Assembly: GCA_003439945.1 (NCBI GenBank)
Contig: QVRM01001070.1
Location: forward strand, 190,487 to 254,486
Direction: 5' to 3'
From: Dermanyssus gallinae
Taxonomy: Eukaryota > Arthropoda > Arachnida > Mesostigmata > Dermanyssidae
Length of the DNA: 64,000 nt
Within the stretch, counting starts at the first letter, position 1; every line of letters starts with the position of its first letter. The notes below the pieces were generated by a model. That model was not told where the DNA came from, ran no database searches, and saw nothing but the letters and a program-made list of their open reading frames with translations. Made by a program: the position numbers and the translations under genes. This document shows, piece by piece, positions 23,301-34,280 of this stretch.

Positions 23301-25911
23301 CCCGGCTTGCCGGCAAGGCGTCTTCGGACAGTTCGGACAAGATCACATTCAAGTTCCCCTCGTCGGCCTCTCCAGCCAGTTCTACCGGCTTCTCGTTCAC
23401 GGCGGCGGTAGCCTCCGTCACCACGGCAAATGCCAGCAGTAACGCCAATGCTACGGCGGCATCATCGGAAGCGCAAAACGACGATGAAGACGATTCGCCG
23501 CCAAAAGTGGACGTTGCGCCGGTCGAGGAAGAGGGCTCGCTCTATATGAAAAAGGTTTGTATTTAATTCGAGCTGGTGGAAGTCTTCTTTCTGTCTGTGG
23601 TGAGACATCTGCATCCGGGATGTAATAACGGTGTAGATATATTGCGGTATGTAAACGGATAGGTCGTGATTGTTGTGAGTTTTTCTAATATTTCGTTTTA
23701 TTGTTTGCTCCTCTCAACTTGCAACGTATTGTTTGGCTTACAAAGAAGCTTGTCTTGGAGCCACTAACCATAGGCTTATACTTAGGCCGCTAACCATAAG
23801 GCTAAAACGTCGTTTATTTTGGAGTTTTTTGAGCTGCAAGTGGTGTTTTACATTTTTCTCAGAGGACATGTTTGCTGGAACGGTTGATAGGTTAAGCGCT
23901 GTTTTACGGGTAGTATTGTAACTTCGGCCCAATATTGTGCTACCCCTAAAAAGGTAAATATATAAACGGATGTCAAATATTTACAGGTGAAACTATTCTA
24001 CAAGAAACCCGAATCTGACGAAAAGGGCCAGTATGCACATAAGGGTGTAGGCTTTTTGCACATTAAGAAGCTTGACGATGGAGGATATCAGCTGTTGGTT
24101 CGAGCACAAACGACCATCGGAAACGTGCTACTCAACGTCCGAATAGGCAAGTTGTTTTTGTATGCTTATTGTTGGTTCACAGCCCAGTGTTTATAATCTA
24201 CGTATTCTAACAACAGTCTTCCAAATGATGTTTATCACCTAAGAGGGGCATGTTGGAAGAAATTATTTTATTGTCTATCTAGCTGGGTCGCAAGCGTCTC
24301 ATATGAAAGTTTTTAATTGCATCCTTCTTCCCCTACGGGCTTGGAACTTAACCTGAGGTATATCTTCAATGCACCGAGGGCCGAACATGTTAGGAAATCA
24401 ACAGTCCTTGTGGCTGCATGGCCGCTGACTCTCAGCGGTATGGTTTATCATCTACTCTCAATGAGCATCGCTCAAAGAAAATTCGATCAACAACAGGGAT
24501 CGAACCGGCGACACCCCGGTAGATGACAACCATAACTAGCGCACTAGTCCCCTAGACCACGCCGCCACTCATATTAAAGTTACCTGCAAATAGAAGATCC
24601 AAGTGCCTTGAATGCCGTCTTGAGGAAAGGGTCCCGATGCAAAGCCGACACTAAGGAGGAAATCTAACCAATACGTAGCATATCTTGAGTGTACATACTG
24701 AAGCATGTAAGCAGGATCCTTGTGGGCCTACAGGCGCTGCTAGAAGTACCAGACCTTCTAACTTAGTGTGGATCAGAGCAAAATTCATTGTACACTGCTG
24801 TTGGCTTCTATGGTGCTGCTGTATTATTATAGCTGGAGTATTCCACCTTATGAAGTGTTGCCTACCTGTAACCTTGTTATTTTCTTATAATTTAACAAAT
24901 GACGTTGAAAGTACCATCTCAGATTTTTTTCTAACGTATACTTGGGTAAACGCGAGAACTATTTTCCACAGGTAGACACACATGTCGACCGTAAATAATT
25001 CATACTGATGCATCGTGGAAAAAGCAACACAATCATTAACACCACATGCTAAACAACAGTAGAACCAACAACAACCGAACAACGCTGAAACACAATGACC
25101 ACTATCAGTAACATATGTTATCGACAGTAAACATTACTATTAGCAAGTCATTTTGATTACCACCGTCGCTATGGCGATGACAACTGCGACAGAAAAGAAG
25201 CGAGAACAAAGAATAACAACAGAAAACTTAAATCACAAAATATTGTCACGACCAATGTTACCAAGTATTACCACAAGCAATGCTAGCGAACGTAGCCACC
25301 ACCGAGAGCGGTTGAGAATGGCCTTATTGCTGTAGCAGGTCTATTGCTCAGTTTTTGCTGCTGCTTTGTAGAGCACTCGCCGCCTTATCTACGAATATAA
25401 CACAATCAATCATTAATCAATTTCATTTATTCACCTTTGTAGGTAGCAGTCAAATACTTAGTCAAAAAGCCATGTACATATACAAGGGTAACAACACAAG
25501 ACTAGAGTCATTTCAGGAATAAAAACATTTCAGCCAGGTCAGCTTGCCAGGCTTCCCAGCGATTGTACTAGGGGGCAGTTAGCCGCGTGGTATCTATGAC
25601 AGGAACTCCCACATCTAGAGCCTATATCTACGAATATAACACGGTATCCATTAGCATAACATTGACGCCGTTGTTGCTGTCGTCGTCGTCGCGTTACAGG
25701 CAAGGATATGCCGATCAAGTGCGTGGGCAAGAACAACGTCGCGATCGTTTGCGTGCCCAATCCTCGTCTTGATCCGAAGTCGAAGAGCGACCAGCCAGAT
25801 CCGCCGACGATGTTCCTCATCCGAGTGAAGACCTCCGAGGATGCCATTGAGCTCCGAGATAAGCTCACCGAATTCAAGGAGGCGAACGCATCGCCACCGG
25901 CTGCGGTCTGA
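17978..25911 (+). CDS. NUP50: NUP50: nuclear pore complex FG protein, 5 coding exons, one frameshift
   Basis: The exons are 17978-18140, 20704-20849, 22563-23554, 23987-24146 and 25700-25911. The N-terminus (MAKRRASNQLTDLNFDKEE, then KRTLRKAKRH) is the Nup50 importin-alpha-binding motif. The centre has FG, FSFG and GFSF repeats plus long Asn/Ser runs and the conserved stretch KLNRDILSFISRLMDTG. The C-terminus is a RanBP1-like domain (KLFYKK, LLVRAQT, GNVLLNV, GKNNVAIVCVPNP, LIRVKTSEDA). Nup50 binds importins and Ran at the nuclear basket and speeds cargo release (family knowledge). The frame changes by one base at about 23306-23317 in exon 3; both flanking frames match the family, so one base is missing from the reference or the allele is broken. 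Allowing for that, the protein is about 557 residues. Exon 4 ends at a GC donor. Confidence 0.9.
18141..20703. other. NUP50 intron 1
   Basis: 2563 bp, with AAC/ACA triplet runs at 18285-18680 and a TA tract at 20285-20326. A perfect hairpin lies at 18819-18846. No exon is visible. Confidence 0.7.
18819..18846. repeat. Perfect 12-bp hairpin in NUP50 intron 1
   Basis: The arms CAACGTACTAAT and ATTAGTACGTTG flank a 4-nt CGAA loop. Confidence 0.9.
20704..20849 (+). CDS. NUP50: NUP50 coding exon 2 (first FG region)
   Basis: The acceptor is AACGTTTCAG. The exon encodes DDGVKRVNPFAGFSFNG, a Gly/Ser/Thr-rich stretch, and TSDEYLCK. It ends GCAAG|GTTAGC, phase 0. The phases fit exons 1 and 3. Confidence 0.85.
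21839..22262 (+). mobile_element. Tc1/mariner-superfamily transposase remnant in NUP50 intron 2
   Basis: In shifting frames I can read VFQQDGALAHTSR, the typical block around the second catalytic Asp. VQEGLSEHM and WLPNSPDLNPLDYSIWGRI follow, the latter being the block around the third catalytic residue, and then IDSLTATI...KAFNDDLDRDFLKA. Frameshifts and stops separate the blocks, so it is inactive. Terminal repeats were not found. Confidence 0.75.
22563..23554 (+). CDS. NUP50: NUP50 coding exon 3 (central domain, FG repeats, frameshift)
   Basis: It begins VAKLNRDILSFISRLMDTG and DLTP-like NLTPCFEDYIKHFERL, which match the Nup50 central region. Poly-Asn runs and FGSV, FSFGTPG, FTFGAPS, LFGPAKGGFSF repeats follow. 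The opening frame meets TAG at 23409. From 23312 the next frame reads GKASSDSSDKITFKF and later DDEDDSPPKVDVAPVEEEG, which is the expected family sequence up to the donor AAAAAG|GTTTGT. No GT...AG pair can excise the break. Confidence 0.85.
23987..24146 (+). CDS. NUP50: NUP50 coding exon 4 (RanBP1-like domain, first half)
   Basis: The acceptor ATTTACAG is followed by VKLFYKKPESDEKGQYAHKG and QLLVRAQTTIGNVLLNVRI. The phase-1 end falls at ATAG|GCAAGT, the consensus of rare GC donors. Using the next GT (GGCAA|GTTGTT) would break the frame into exon 5. Confidence 0.88.
24147..25699 (+). other. NUP50: GC-AG intron 4 of NUP50
   Basis: The donor is AG|GCAAGT and the acceptor GTTACAG|GC. The intron is 1553 bp long and holds a SINE at 24330-24570 in reverse orientation. 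The phase-1 junction makes a Gly codon between exon 4 and exon 5. Confidence 0.8.
24330..24570 (-). mobile_element. SINE family 2 (tRNA-derived), copy with head, in NUP50 intron 4
   Basis: On the minus strand it starts GAGTGGCGGCGTGGTCTAGG with an A-box-like region. A B box (GCCGGTTCGATCCCTG) lies about 65 bp in. The body contains ACATGTTCGG, TCGGTGCATTG and AGATATACCT. The body is shared with 29060-29170. Confidence 0.7.
25700..25911 (+). CDS. NUP50: NUP50 coding exon 5 (RanBP1-like domain end and stop)
   Basis: The acceptor is GCGTTACAG. The exon encodes KDMPIKCVGKNNVAIVCVPN, then a Ran-binding-domain strand with LIRVKTSEDAIELRDKL, and ends ASPPAAV and TGA (25909-25911). The protein end position relative to the domain matches vertebrate Nup50. 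Confidence 0.92.
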
Positions 25912-28195
25912 CTTGAAACGCGTTCGGAGACAGCTGAGAGCCAACTGGTTGTCTAGGAAAACGGCACGTTCGCACCGGCGTATAGAGTAGGAGATTTCCA
26001 TTGGCGGCGAGGCTGGTGGTGATTTTTGTGTGTGCATGACAGTGATCGAGATGCAGCGTGCAGTTTAGCTATTCGGTTCCGATGAACGGTACACTATTGA
26101 ATAATTATCTTAGTTGCGTCATGTGTTCAAACTGCTGTTTGCGGAAGGCGATGATTTTTTTTAGTGGGTCGATGGTCAACTGCCGAGCAACAGAGGCCGG
26201 TTAAGAGAGGTTGACGGTTAGAACCGCGGTCACGTTGTGACGGAATCTTAAAGAAGACGAGAGAGAGAGACGGTGGAAGATTTAAAGTTGAATTGAAAAG
26301 AAGATCACTAATGCGTAGCTGATCTGTATTGTACGACCAAGAAGTGATTGTACGTATGAGGACTATTTGGACCTCATAGCTGGGCTCAGTTATATTCTTT
26401 TTGCTTCTTGTTGAGTTGGGTGAGGCAGGGTAGAGAGGGCTCGCTGGCTGAATCGTTCTCAGCGTAAATCACTGGCCTCTAGCCTCTGTTCCGCTGGCTT
26501 ATTGTTCTAAGTGGGCGCGGCTGTTTAATGCATTGTCGTACCATTCCTGCGCTGGCGAAACCTTGCTTCGACATTGTCAATGATCGTGTCATTGTTATTA
26601 TTGAATAGATTAGCTCTATTGATTTTTCAGTAGGACCTCTCTGTGGGGCGGAGGACACGACCTAGTTGAGGCACTGAAAAATTGGAAGTTATCCTCATAG
26701 GGCATTTTTGGGAATGAGTTCTGATGCGCAATTGTTGTATGTTTTGATTCTTGTGAGATCACTGCCGAGGACTTTCTGCTTGGTATTGTAGCGATGTGCG
26801 GGTTATAAAGGGACGCGGAGCTAGACAGAAACAAACGAATGAAAGAAGAACTGCTGAATCAAGTAATCGAGTATATTTTGGGAGTTTCAATATGGGACTG
26901 CTCTGTACTTGACAGATAATGTTCGCCCCTTGTTTTAGTTGTTGTTTTTCTCCGTTCACTCCATGCGTTTCCCTTTTGGCACAACCCATGCGATTTCGGC
27001 GTGAAGTACATAAATGACTTTCCAGAACTTCCCTGCGTTGTTCTTAAATCGGTAGTCGTGATTTGCTTTGGTTTCCCTGTGCTCGATTACAATGAGGGGT
27101 TGACTTCCACAGGCAATGAAAGAACCACGACAGTTTTAAGGCCAGAAACGACGCTGAAAGTGATGAAAACGCTGACGATATATAGTGTGGTCGTAATGGA
27201 GTGTTCAAAGCTGGTTTAGTGCGAGTGAATGAGGTCAGTGACGAACTCCGAGTGATGTGTTTATCTCTGCGTGTGCGACAGTGATGCTACCCCATGACTT
27301 TTGGGGATCGAGCACAGACGAGCGTCGTTCGTTGCGGTAGATGAGACACTAATGCAAGGAAGAACAGAAGACAGCAGTAGAAGTAGTAAATGAAGCACAA
27401 CAAAGCGGAAGTGACAAATGGCGGGTTTGTTAACAAGTGGTACCCTATCCAACACGATTTGATTGTGTTGAGCACGGAACGGGGCTCGCGACATGTAGGA
27501 GAGCTGAAGATATCGTATACTAGCGCAACAGAATTCAGCACACGTTGTTCTTGACCATATATATATATATAGTAGTATGTTGGGAGTTCGGTGGGATGTT
27601 TCTGAAGTTTTATTAGCTGGCATAAGGGCGAGGGAGAACGAATGACGTAGATGACGGGTATGGGTATGGATTTTGAACTTTACAACGCAGAAACCCACTA
27701 CGAATAAACGGGCAACTGGAAAAACAGAATTGGACGTCTGAGGATATAGAGTGAATGTAGGAATGTGTGTGTGCATGAGATGTCTATCTGCGCTGTATTA
27801 AGACGAGTGCATGAAACAATGAGGAATGTGTAACATATTGTTGATTATTTACGATCGATATAGTACTAATTATAAACGAATATATTGTGAATTTACTAGA
27901 AATGTAACGGCGGTGGTGAATAAATGGAAAATTAACGACGCAAGTATTCATTTGCAGCGAGACCTGTTTACTTTTTTGTTCTTATGAATCGGAACACCCT
28001 ACTCTTTTAAAAGGGCTGTAGTTACAGAGTGTGGTACATGAAGTAGGCAGCACCAACATGTACGTAGGGATCTGCGTCACTTTAGTTTGATTGAAATTCT
28101 AAAAAATATACCAGAAGAAGTTACCAATTTTGGAATGTCTATGATAGAGATAATTCAAGAATCACGAGAGTAACGCCACCACGTAATCTCATCTT
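25912..28195. other. 3' flank of NUP50
   Basis: The 3' UTR must begin at 25912. AATAAA motifs occur at 27703-27708 and 27919-27924; the second is followed by GT-rich sequence only weakly, so the cleavage site is unknown. A 171-codon antisense open frame (27261-27776) has no recognisable feature. Confidence 0.45.
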
Positions 28196-28199
28196 GACT

Positions 28200-29015
28200 T
28201 CCAAAAAGTCGACATCTACACCGACTTGAAGGTTGATGTATCAGGCACCATCAGTCTTCGTCTATCAATACCGCTTGTTGTGAATCGCCGTTCCACAACG
28301 ACGGCAACTCGTACCAATTCTAGGTTGCTAGAACGAATAGTTCGAATTAAAAGTTGGGCCTTGGTGTACTTGGCTCAAGACATCAAAACCAAATACATTG
28401 TGTGTCTACGACCATCTATCGGAGCTCATCGGCACGTGCTCTTCAAGAACACACCGACGTTATGAAACAATACATACCTGGACAAGTTCGGCGTCGAGAG
28501 AGACCGCTTGTGGCGATCATAGCAGAGCATCCGAAAATGATCTCCAAACAGCGTTCGCGAGAAGAACTGCACGAGGAGTGCAATAGCTGACAAATAAACA
28601 ACAAAATCGACGAAGCGCCATCAACTCTGGGAAGTGCTAGACAGACCCTATCGACCACGTCAGGCCAACTGCCAATTGATTTGGAAAGCTTTGAAAAGTG
28701 CTTCCCGTACCCAAGCAGGAAACTGACGGCGAGGCGATCACGGAGTCCTCACAGGTCTTCAATCTTTTTTTAAGATATTTTTCTTACTAGTATTGGGGAT
28801 TCGGCCGCTGGCTACGACGGCTTGCAATCCACTACGTCGACCTCACATAGACGACCCCCTGATACACATCATCAGTGCCATTATAGAGGAGGCAATTTAC
28901 CCTAGCCGCTAAAAGGTCGCCAGAGTGGTATCTATCCACAAAAGCCATAGTATGATCGACACGACAAACTGCCGTCACGTGGGCGCTCTGCCTGTTTCTA
29001 ACAAGGTTATGGAAA
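28200..29015 (+). mobile_element. LINE reverse-transcriptase fragment (plus strand)
   Basis: Near the end, AIIEEAIYPS, KVARVVSIHKS, SMIDTTNCRHVGALPVSNKV and MEKV match the start of the reverse-transcriptase domain of non-LTR elements, which usually reads P...K.A.V.PI.K......NYRPIS.L....K..E. Several stops and frameshifts precede it. The element ends abruptly and SINE family 2-like sequence begins about 45 bp later. Confidence 0.7.
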
Positions 29016-29059
29016 AGGTTTGTTAACCAAAAAGGTGTTTTAAAAATTCCTGACCATCC

Positions 29060-29170
29060 TTTGTACCTTAAGGGCTTGGGGTAGCCGTAGGCTATATCTG
29101 CAAAGCACCGATGACCGGACATGTTGAGATATCTTGGGTTTCCCCACAAGCCCTTGTTAGCCAAACGCTA
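29060..29170. mobile_element. SINE family 2 body without tRNA head
   Basis: Read on the minus strand, this shares ACATGT-CGG, TCGGTGC-TTG, AGATATA-CCT and CCAAGCCC in order with 24330-24570. No A or B box is present. It may be a 5'-truncated SINE or the 3' end of a LINE shared with the SINE. Confidence 0.6.
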
Positions 29171-30029
29171 AATGTTAGCCAAAGCTCAACTTTTCAGATT
29201 ATCATCTGTTCCACTCAGTTCAGACTTGTCCGAGACGAAAATTTTCGACAGTGTTGATGGTTCTAAAGAAGTGCCTTGATATTTTTAAAATGTAAACGGG
29301 CAATATTGGAATGGTAGAATTTTCTCATAAGAGAACGTTGGATAAAGATTACAGAAATAGCTGGTGCATACCTGGTTGGCTGAGTTGACATCGTGTGCTT
29401 GAAATAGAGTTCTAAACTTGCTTCTGAAAAATCTGACTAACTGAAGAAAGTCTGGAAGACCGAATACGTTAGGTCTAACTTGAATGTATGATTTACTAAG
29501 TAAGCTAAGATCACACATATACCTAAGTTTTGATCATTATTTTCATTTGGACAAGCATATTTGACCTCTAGACTCTGTCCTATGGGGCAATACCTGTTCA
29601 AGTGCTTTAGACATAGAAATTTAGGTTTTTAGTCTACGTATCAGAAACTACACTCAAAACAGCTTATGTGGTTAGCGGTTGAATTGAAATCGGGCGAACA
29701 TTCTGACGCTTGCCACACAGCATATTTTAAGACAGCTATAATCTGTATCAGGATAATTGAAGCATACTCAAGTGGAAAAGCTTCAAAAGTGTTGTTGGTT
29801 CCTAAAAAGTGCTTTAGTATTTTAATTAATTTGATAAAGTTGTATATACATATAAACAAATTGTTTTGATTTAATAACATTTTCAGTCAGGGGCCACCAC
29901 AAAAAAAAGAGTTTGTCATAGTAACCATAGCAATAACATATAAAGCGTCCAGTATTAAGTTTGCCAGATGAAAAAGACGAGACGGCGTCTGCCTTGCATA
30001 CTGCAACCGTGTTCTCTTCTCTCTTTTCG
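29171..30029. other. No gene seen
   Basis: AT-rich DNA with short open frames only. A 5'-AGAAGTGCC / AAAAGTGCTTTAG-type motif near 29270 and 29808 recurs weakly and may be old repeat. Confidence 0.4.
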
Positions 30030-30230
30030 ATTAGGGCTGACTCTCAGCCAACATTTAACGTCCACGGTACTGCTTTTCGCATTGCTTCGTAAGCCGGACC
30101 CCATAAATACAAATGGGCAATAGTGGGGCTCGAACCCGTGCACCAATGTGTCTTCTCCAGTCGTGAGCCGCACGCGAATACACCACGAACACCGGGCTCT
30201 ATCTGGTTTCTGCGATGTGCTAAACCTTTA
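30030..30230 (-). mobile_element. SINE family 1, copy 2 (full-length)
   Basis: On the minus strand it carries the head GTGGTGTATTCGCGTGCGGC, the B box GGGTTCGAGCCCC, then CATTTGTATTTATGGGG, GAAGCAATGCGAAAAGCAGTA and the 3' end TTGGCTGAGAGTCAGCC. A (TA)n tract abuts its 5' side (30237-30261), as for copy 1. It is about 200 bp. Confidence 0.75.
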
Positions 30231-30599
30231 TTAGGAATATATATATATATATATATATATCTAAATTTAGAACGCGAGTGGGCACAATTCGTGATTTCAC
30301 AAATACTCCCGATTGATGAGTATTTTCTTAGCTTCTTGGTCTTCGAGAAGGCAAGAGAGTCAGTCACATTCGGTTGTATTCTAAATCCAGCATTTTACCC
30401 CGCTTAAAGGGTGTGGGCGTCCTTCCGTTCTGGACGCGTTCCTTCTTTTGCGCAGAGGCCGGGCAGCTCTAAAGGTATCTAATTAGCAAGTATCTAAAAT
30501 CTCATTAATAGCGGCATGCCTAGGGCATCGTCCTGCGCTGAAAAAAATTCTCCTGCAAACGGGTCGGGTGGTTCTGTAGGTTTGGAGACGGGTAATAGC

Positions 30600-31060
30600 A
30601 CTTATTGCAGTGAGCCAGGTGACAGAAGGAAGTTCAACAACGACTCGAGGGTGGACAGAGTCAATTTGTTCAGCGATTGCAAATCGTTGGTTTGGTTCGT
30701 CTGAACTGTGTTTAGTCCCAGACTAGTTTCCGCACACCATTTTGTTGTATTTAGGTAAAACTGCAGTAACTTTACGAGTATGACCAAATCGTCTGCGTAA
30801 AATGAGTGTCCCGTCTTTATTCCGACAAAAGCCGCGGAGAAGCGCGCTAGATACGTCACAAAAATGCATGAACTCTAGAAATCACATTGAGCCAGGTCTA
30901 CTGTTCGATCAGGTACTTGATAAAGTGGGCCCTGTTTTAATTTGATATAGTTGTACCGTAGCATCTCTCGGATTAGAAGTTTCCATGGGAAAGCAGTCAA
31001 ACGCAGTTATGAAGATGGTGAACGCGCTGTTGTTGCACATACTCCGGCACAAACTTGATT
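30600..31060 (-). mobile_element. LINE reverse-transcriptase fragment (minus strand, YADD)
   Basis: The minus strand reads TAFDCFPWKLLIREMLRYNY (the AFD region of the palm) and, in another frame, GHSFYADDLVILVKLLQFYL, the catalytic YADD box, then CAETSLGLNTVQTN. At least one frameshift and one stop separate these. It is a dead fragment of a non-LTR element; whether it belongs to the same family as 28200-29015 is unknown. Confidence 0.75.
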
Positions 31061-32939
31061 GTGGCATCTGTTGCTTACCTGCTTCTTCGTCTGCAAAACT
31101 AAATTTTGAATAACAATGTTATCTACATTATGCGGGTTTATCTATCTAGCCTTTGAATACTAGTTAGCTTGGTAATCTTATTCGTTTCCTGAAGAGCGTG
31201 CGGTGACGTAGACAAACTTCGCTCCAAATGCGCAATGTCAAAACCTCTAACTGGAATATTTATTTATACAATAGAGAAGAATCAGTTGCTCCTCACGAGC
31301 GTGTACCCCCATTAATCCGCCGCCCCTCCCCCTTTTACCCTAAACATTCAGCTGAATAGGGGTGGCCCATTGCACTCGGGTGCATCGTGCCGATGGCACG
31401 ATGCTGTCGCTGGTCGATCTGGGCCGCCCAACGGTTCTCTCGAACGCCAGAACACATGGTGTGTGCTGCGAACCTCATGGTGTTTTCGAATTTTGCTTTC
31501 GTCCGCTTGAATTACTGCATAGCTTGGCTGAGTAGCAAGCCGCGCCCGATAATAGAGATTGTAAGCAGTATCGATAGCGAGGCTGTCGAGCGGCCGACGC
31601 TTACCCCTTAAACGGGATTAGGGTCAGCCGACATCTTAGCCTCCGTCCGTCGTTTCTAAACCGAGGACCTAGGAGGTCGCCGATGTTGTCGATAATCTGA
31701 CGGCTGTGAGTGCCTGGGCCCTGCACCCTGCGCTCCGTGCGCCCTAGATGATCCTAGTAGTTGGCCGGCCAAGTGTATTTATAATCCATCAGCCTGACCG
31801 CATCTGCATCGATAGCAACCACTTGATGGCACCCGATGAGCCCCCACCGGCGGCTGGCGCTCCGACATTACACACAATTTATTCTTGCATCTTTTCAATC
31901 TGCAATACGACTGTAGTATTCCTAGAAGACATCATACGTATGTATGCTTCTGTTGCCTGAAGTAATCGTGGCGTGCGTTTTACACACAGTGGTACCAACT
32001 ATTGCATGCAATAAAAAGAAGGACTACACACACATATGTAGATTTAAAACCGTATGATAATAGCAGTAATAATAATTATACTTAGTAGAGTTATAATTAT
32101 TATTACTACGAAAAAGGTTTATTTAGTGTTCGGCTCATTGGCATTTCATCCGGCTCGGCGCGTGGCGATCTCTTATTATTATTATTATTATTGAAAATGC
32201 ATGGAAGCAGTGTACTTCCTTTCTCTCGCTTTCTCTTGTGTTGTTGTTATTGTAGTTGTTGTTGCTGTTTTTTTCATTGTTGCTACTGTTGTTATAGTCA
32301 CGTTCCTGTCATGATTTACCGCGTGGCTTTGTTCTTATTTAGCGTTTCGTAGGGGGAAATCGTTGTTTCTGCTTCATATATACTTGCTTGTTAAGGCATA
32401 TAATTATAGTTTCTGCCGGACTTCTCGGTGGTCATTTGAATGTTGTTGTTGTCGTTGTAATTGCTCCCTCAGCTTATTGCCACGCTCGGTTTTAAGCGCT
32501 GCACGCTGAGGGTTGTCGCCGTTTGCCAATGCTGGCGAACTATATGGCTTTGCCCACTGTTGTTCGCCCGCCGCTCAACATAGACACAAATGTCGTCGGG
32601 GTAAAGTCATCATTCTATGTATAGACACATCATCATCTTCATCCATGTTTCCATCGGTCTGTATGTATTTGCATGTGGTTGGTCGGTGGCATTTAGGAAT
32701 TCACAGTTCGTGGCTGACACATGGCTTGGGACGCTGGCGAAGTGCTGCTTGTCAGCAACAGTGAAGACCGAGGTGGATTGAGGCCTAGAGCCGAGGCCTC
32801 ATATGTATCATATGCAACAATAGAAGTAATCGCTGGTCTAGCGGCACATCGGTTAGCAGCAGCAGCACAGCTCCATCGTCACGATCAGTTCGTTTGCTAA
32901 GCCCACCACTTGATGGTTTGGATAAGTACACTATATTTA

Positions 32940-32940
<1 letters not shown>
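31061..32940. other. No gene seen
   Basis: Contains ATT/GTT triplet runs near 32060-32290 and 32440-32460. The plus-strand frame at 31387-31611 is unrecognised. Confidence 0.4.

Positions 32941-32943
<3 letters not shown>

Positions 32944-32997
<54 letters not shown>
32944..32997. repeat. (TA)n tract left of the MITE candidate
   Basis: A pure TA run of 54 bp. A second TA run follows the candidate element at about 33142-33165. Confidence 0.95.
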
Positions 32998-32998
<1 letters not shown>

Positions 32999-32999
<1 letters not shown>

Positions 33000-33141
33000 G
33001 GGTCTCTCAAGCGTAAATACAACCACTTTTGCTCTCACTCCAACAGAAGACATTTCCGCCCCTTGCACCATTGGAGAAATTTCTTTTTTGCCGAGCTCAA
33101 CTAGATTCCCAAGTCGGTTGGATGAATAATGGGAGACCCTG
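32999..33141. mobile_element. MITE candidate inserted in a TA tract
   Basis: The element starts AGGGTCTCTC and ends GGAGACCCTG, giving imperfect terminal inverted repeats of about 10 bp. Both sides are TA repeats, so the TA target of Tc1/mariner elements fits but cannot be told from the tract. It is about 143 bp with no open frame of note. Confidence 0.5.
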
Positions 33142-33596
33142 TATATATATATATATATATATATAGCTAGTAACTGTAGCAAAAACGGACAACTTCGGGC
33201 AGTATAGGTGGTTGCTTCGTTGTGAGTCTATACAAACCATGAAAACTAGCAAAAAGACTCGTTCAGTTATTTCTAGTAATAAATAGCACGGCCCATAGAG
33301 GCGGTCGCGTCCACTAGCTAGTCAGGTAGTTCTCCGTTCTCCGAGCCTTGTGATTTGCAATAGATCTTGCATGTATGCATGTTTGTATACTATATATCTA
33401 ATCAAAGATCGTAACAAATCGGTCTTTGTTTGTAACAGAGAGAAGGAGAGTCAAAATATGAAATGTGTCACAAAGAAAATGCTTTTTATGATTTTGTCCG
33501 AAGTGTTTTTCAGTTATCGGCTTATCGGCGCAGAATAAACCTAACACGTGTACGATAGAATACTTTCCTACCTCACGATCGTTTACTGATTTACAG

Positions 33597-33695
33597 AGTG
33601 CAGAGAGCAACGTTTGGATAACAACGCTTTCCATGAAGTCCATAGGATAGCTGCAGTGGCTATCCGACTCAGGCGAGACGGCTCTTTTCGTATCG
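33597..33695 (+). CDS. Candidate 99-bp internal exon, gene unknown
   Basis: The acceptor GATTTACAG is followed by a single open frame (CREQRLDNNAFHEVHR, then IAAVAIRLRRDGSFRI) up to a consensus donor ATCG|GTAAGT. The other two frames contain stops. It would be a phase 1-1 exon. I do not recognise the protein, and no neighbouring exon was found, so it may be a chance frame. Confidence 0.3.
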
Positions 33696-34170
33696 GTAAG
33701 TCCGAGGAACCGAGGTACACGTCTTTCATATCGCACGACGGGACGCTTTTACGCGTAGCTTGTGTGCGTCGAATGTCGTCGCGGGTCAACGATGATACGT
33801 TCGTTAATAACAAGGCCGTAACAACGGCCGCAGCTGTCCTAAATCGTCAATCGCGTAAATTGTTTTTCGCGCTGTATTTCAACTATTCGTACTTCATGCG
33901 TACTCATGTGCATTTGTGTGTGTGTGTCAGTGTCAGTCTGTATGCCCCGTCAGATCCTAGTGGCGTAGAGCAGCAGTATTGCAGCGCATAATGAGTAGTT
34001 GGCTGTCTCCGCCTGGTTCGTTCTCTGTGTATAATAATACCCTGCCGCCACTGGCCTCCTTGTCGCAGGGTGTGTCTCTCCACGTTAGCACTCGACTTGA
34101 GTGAGCTTTCTCTGTCAACAGCATTCAGGCAAAAGGCAATACTTGTTCTCTACTTAATTGAAAGAGAAAC

Positions 34171-34280
<110 letters not shown>

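Noticed and set aside
27261..27776. 171-codon minus-strand frame downstream of NUP50
   Set aside because: It contains a TA-tract-derived LYIYIW part, no motif or splice signal, and is a likely chance frame in the 3' flank.
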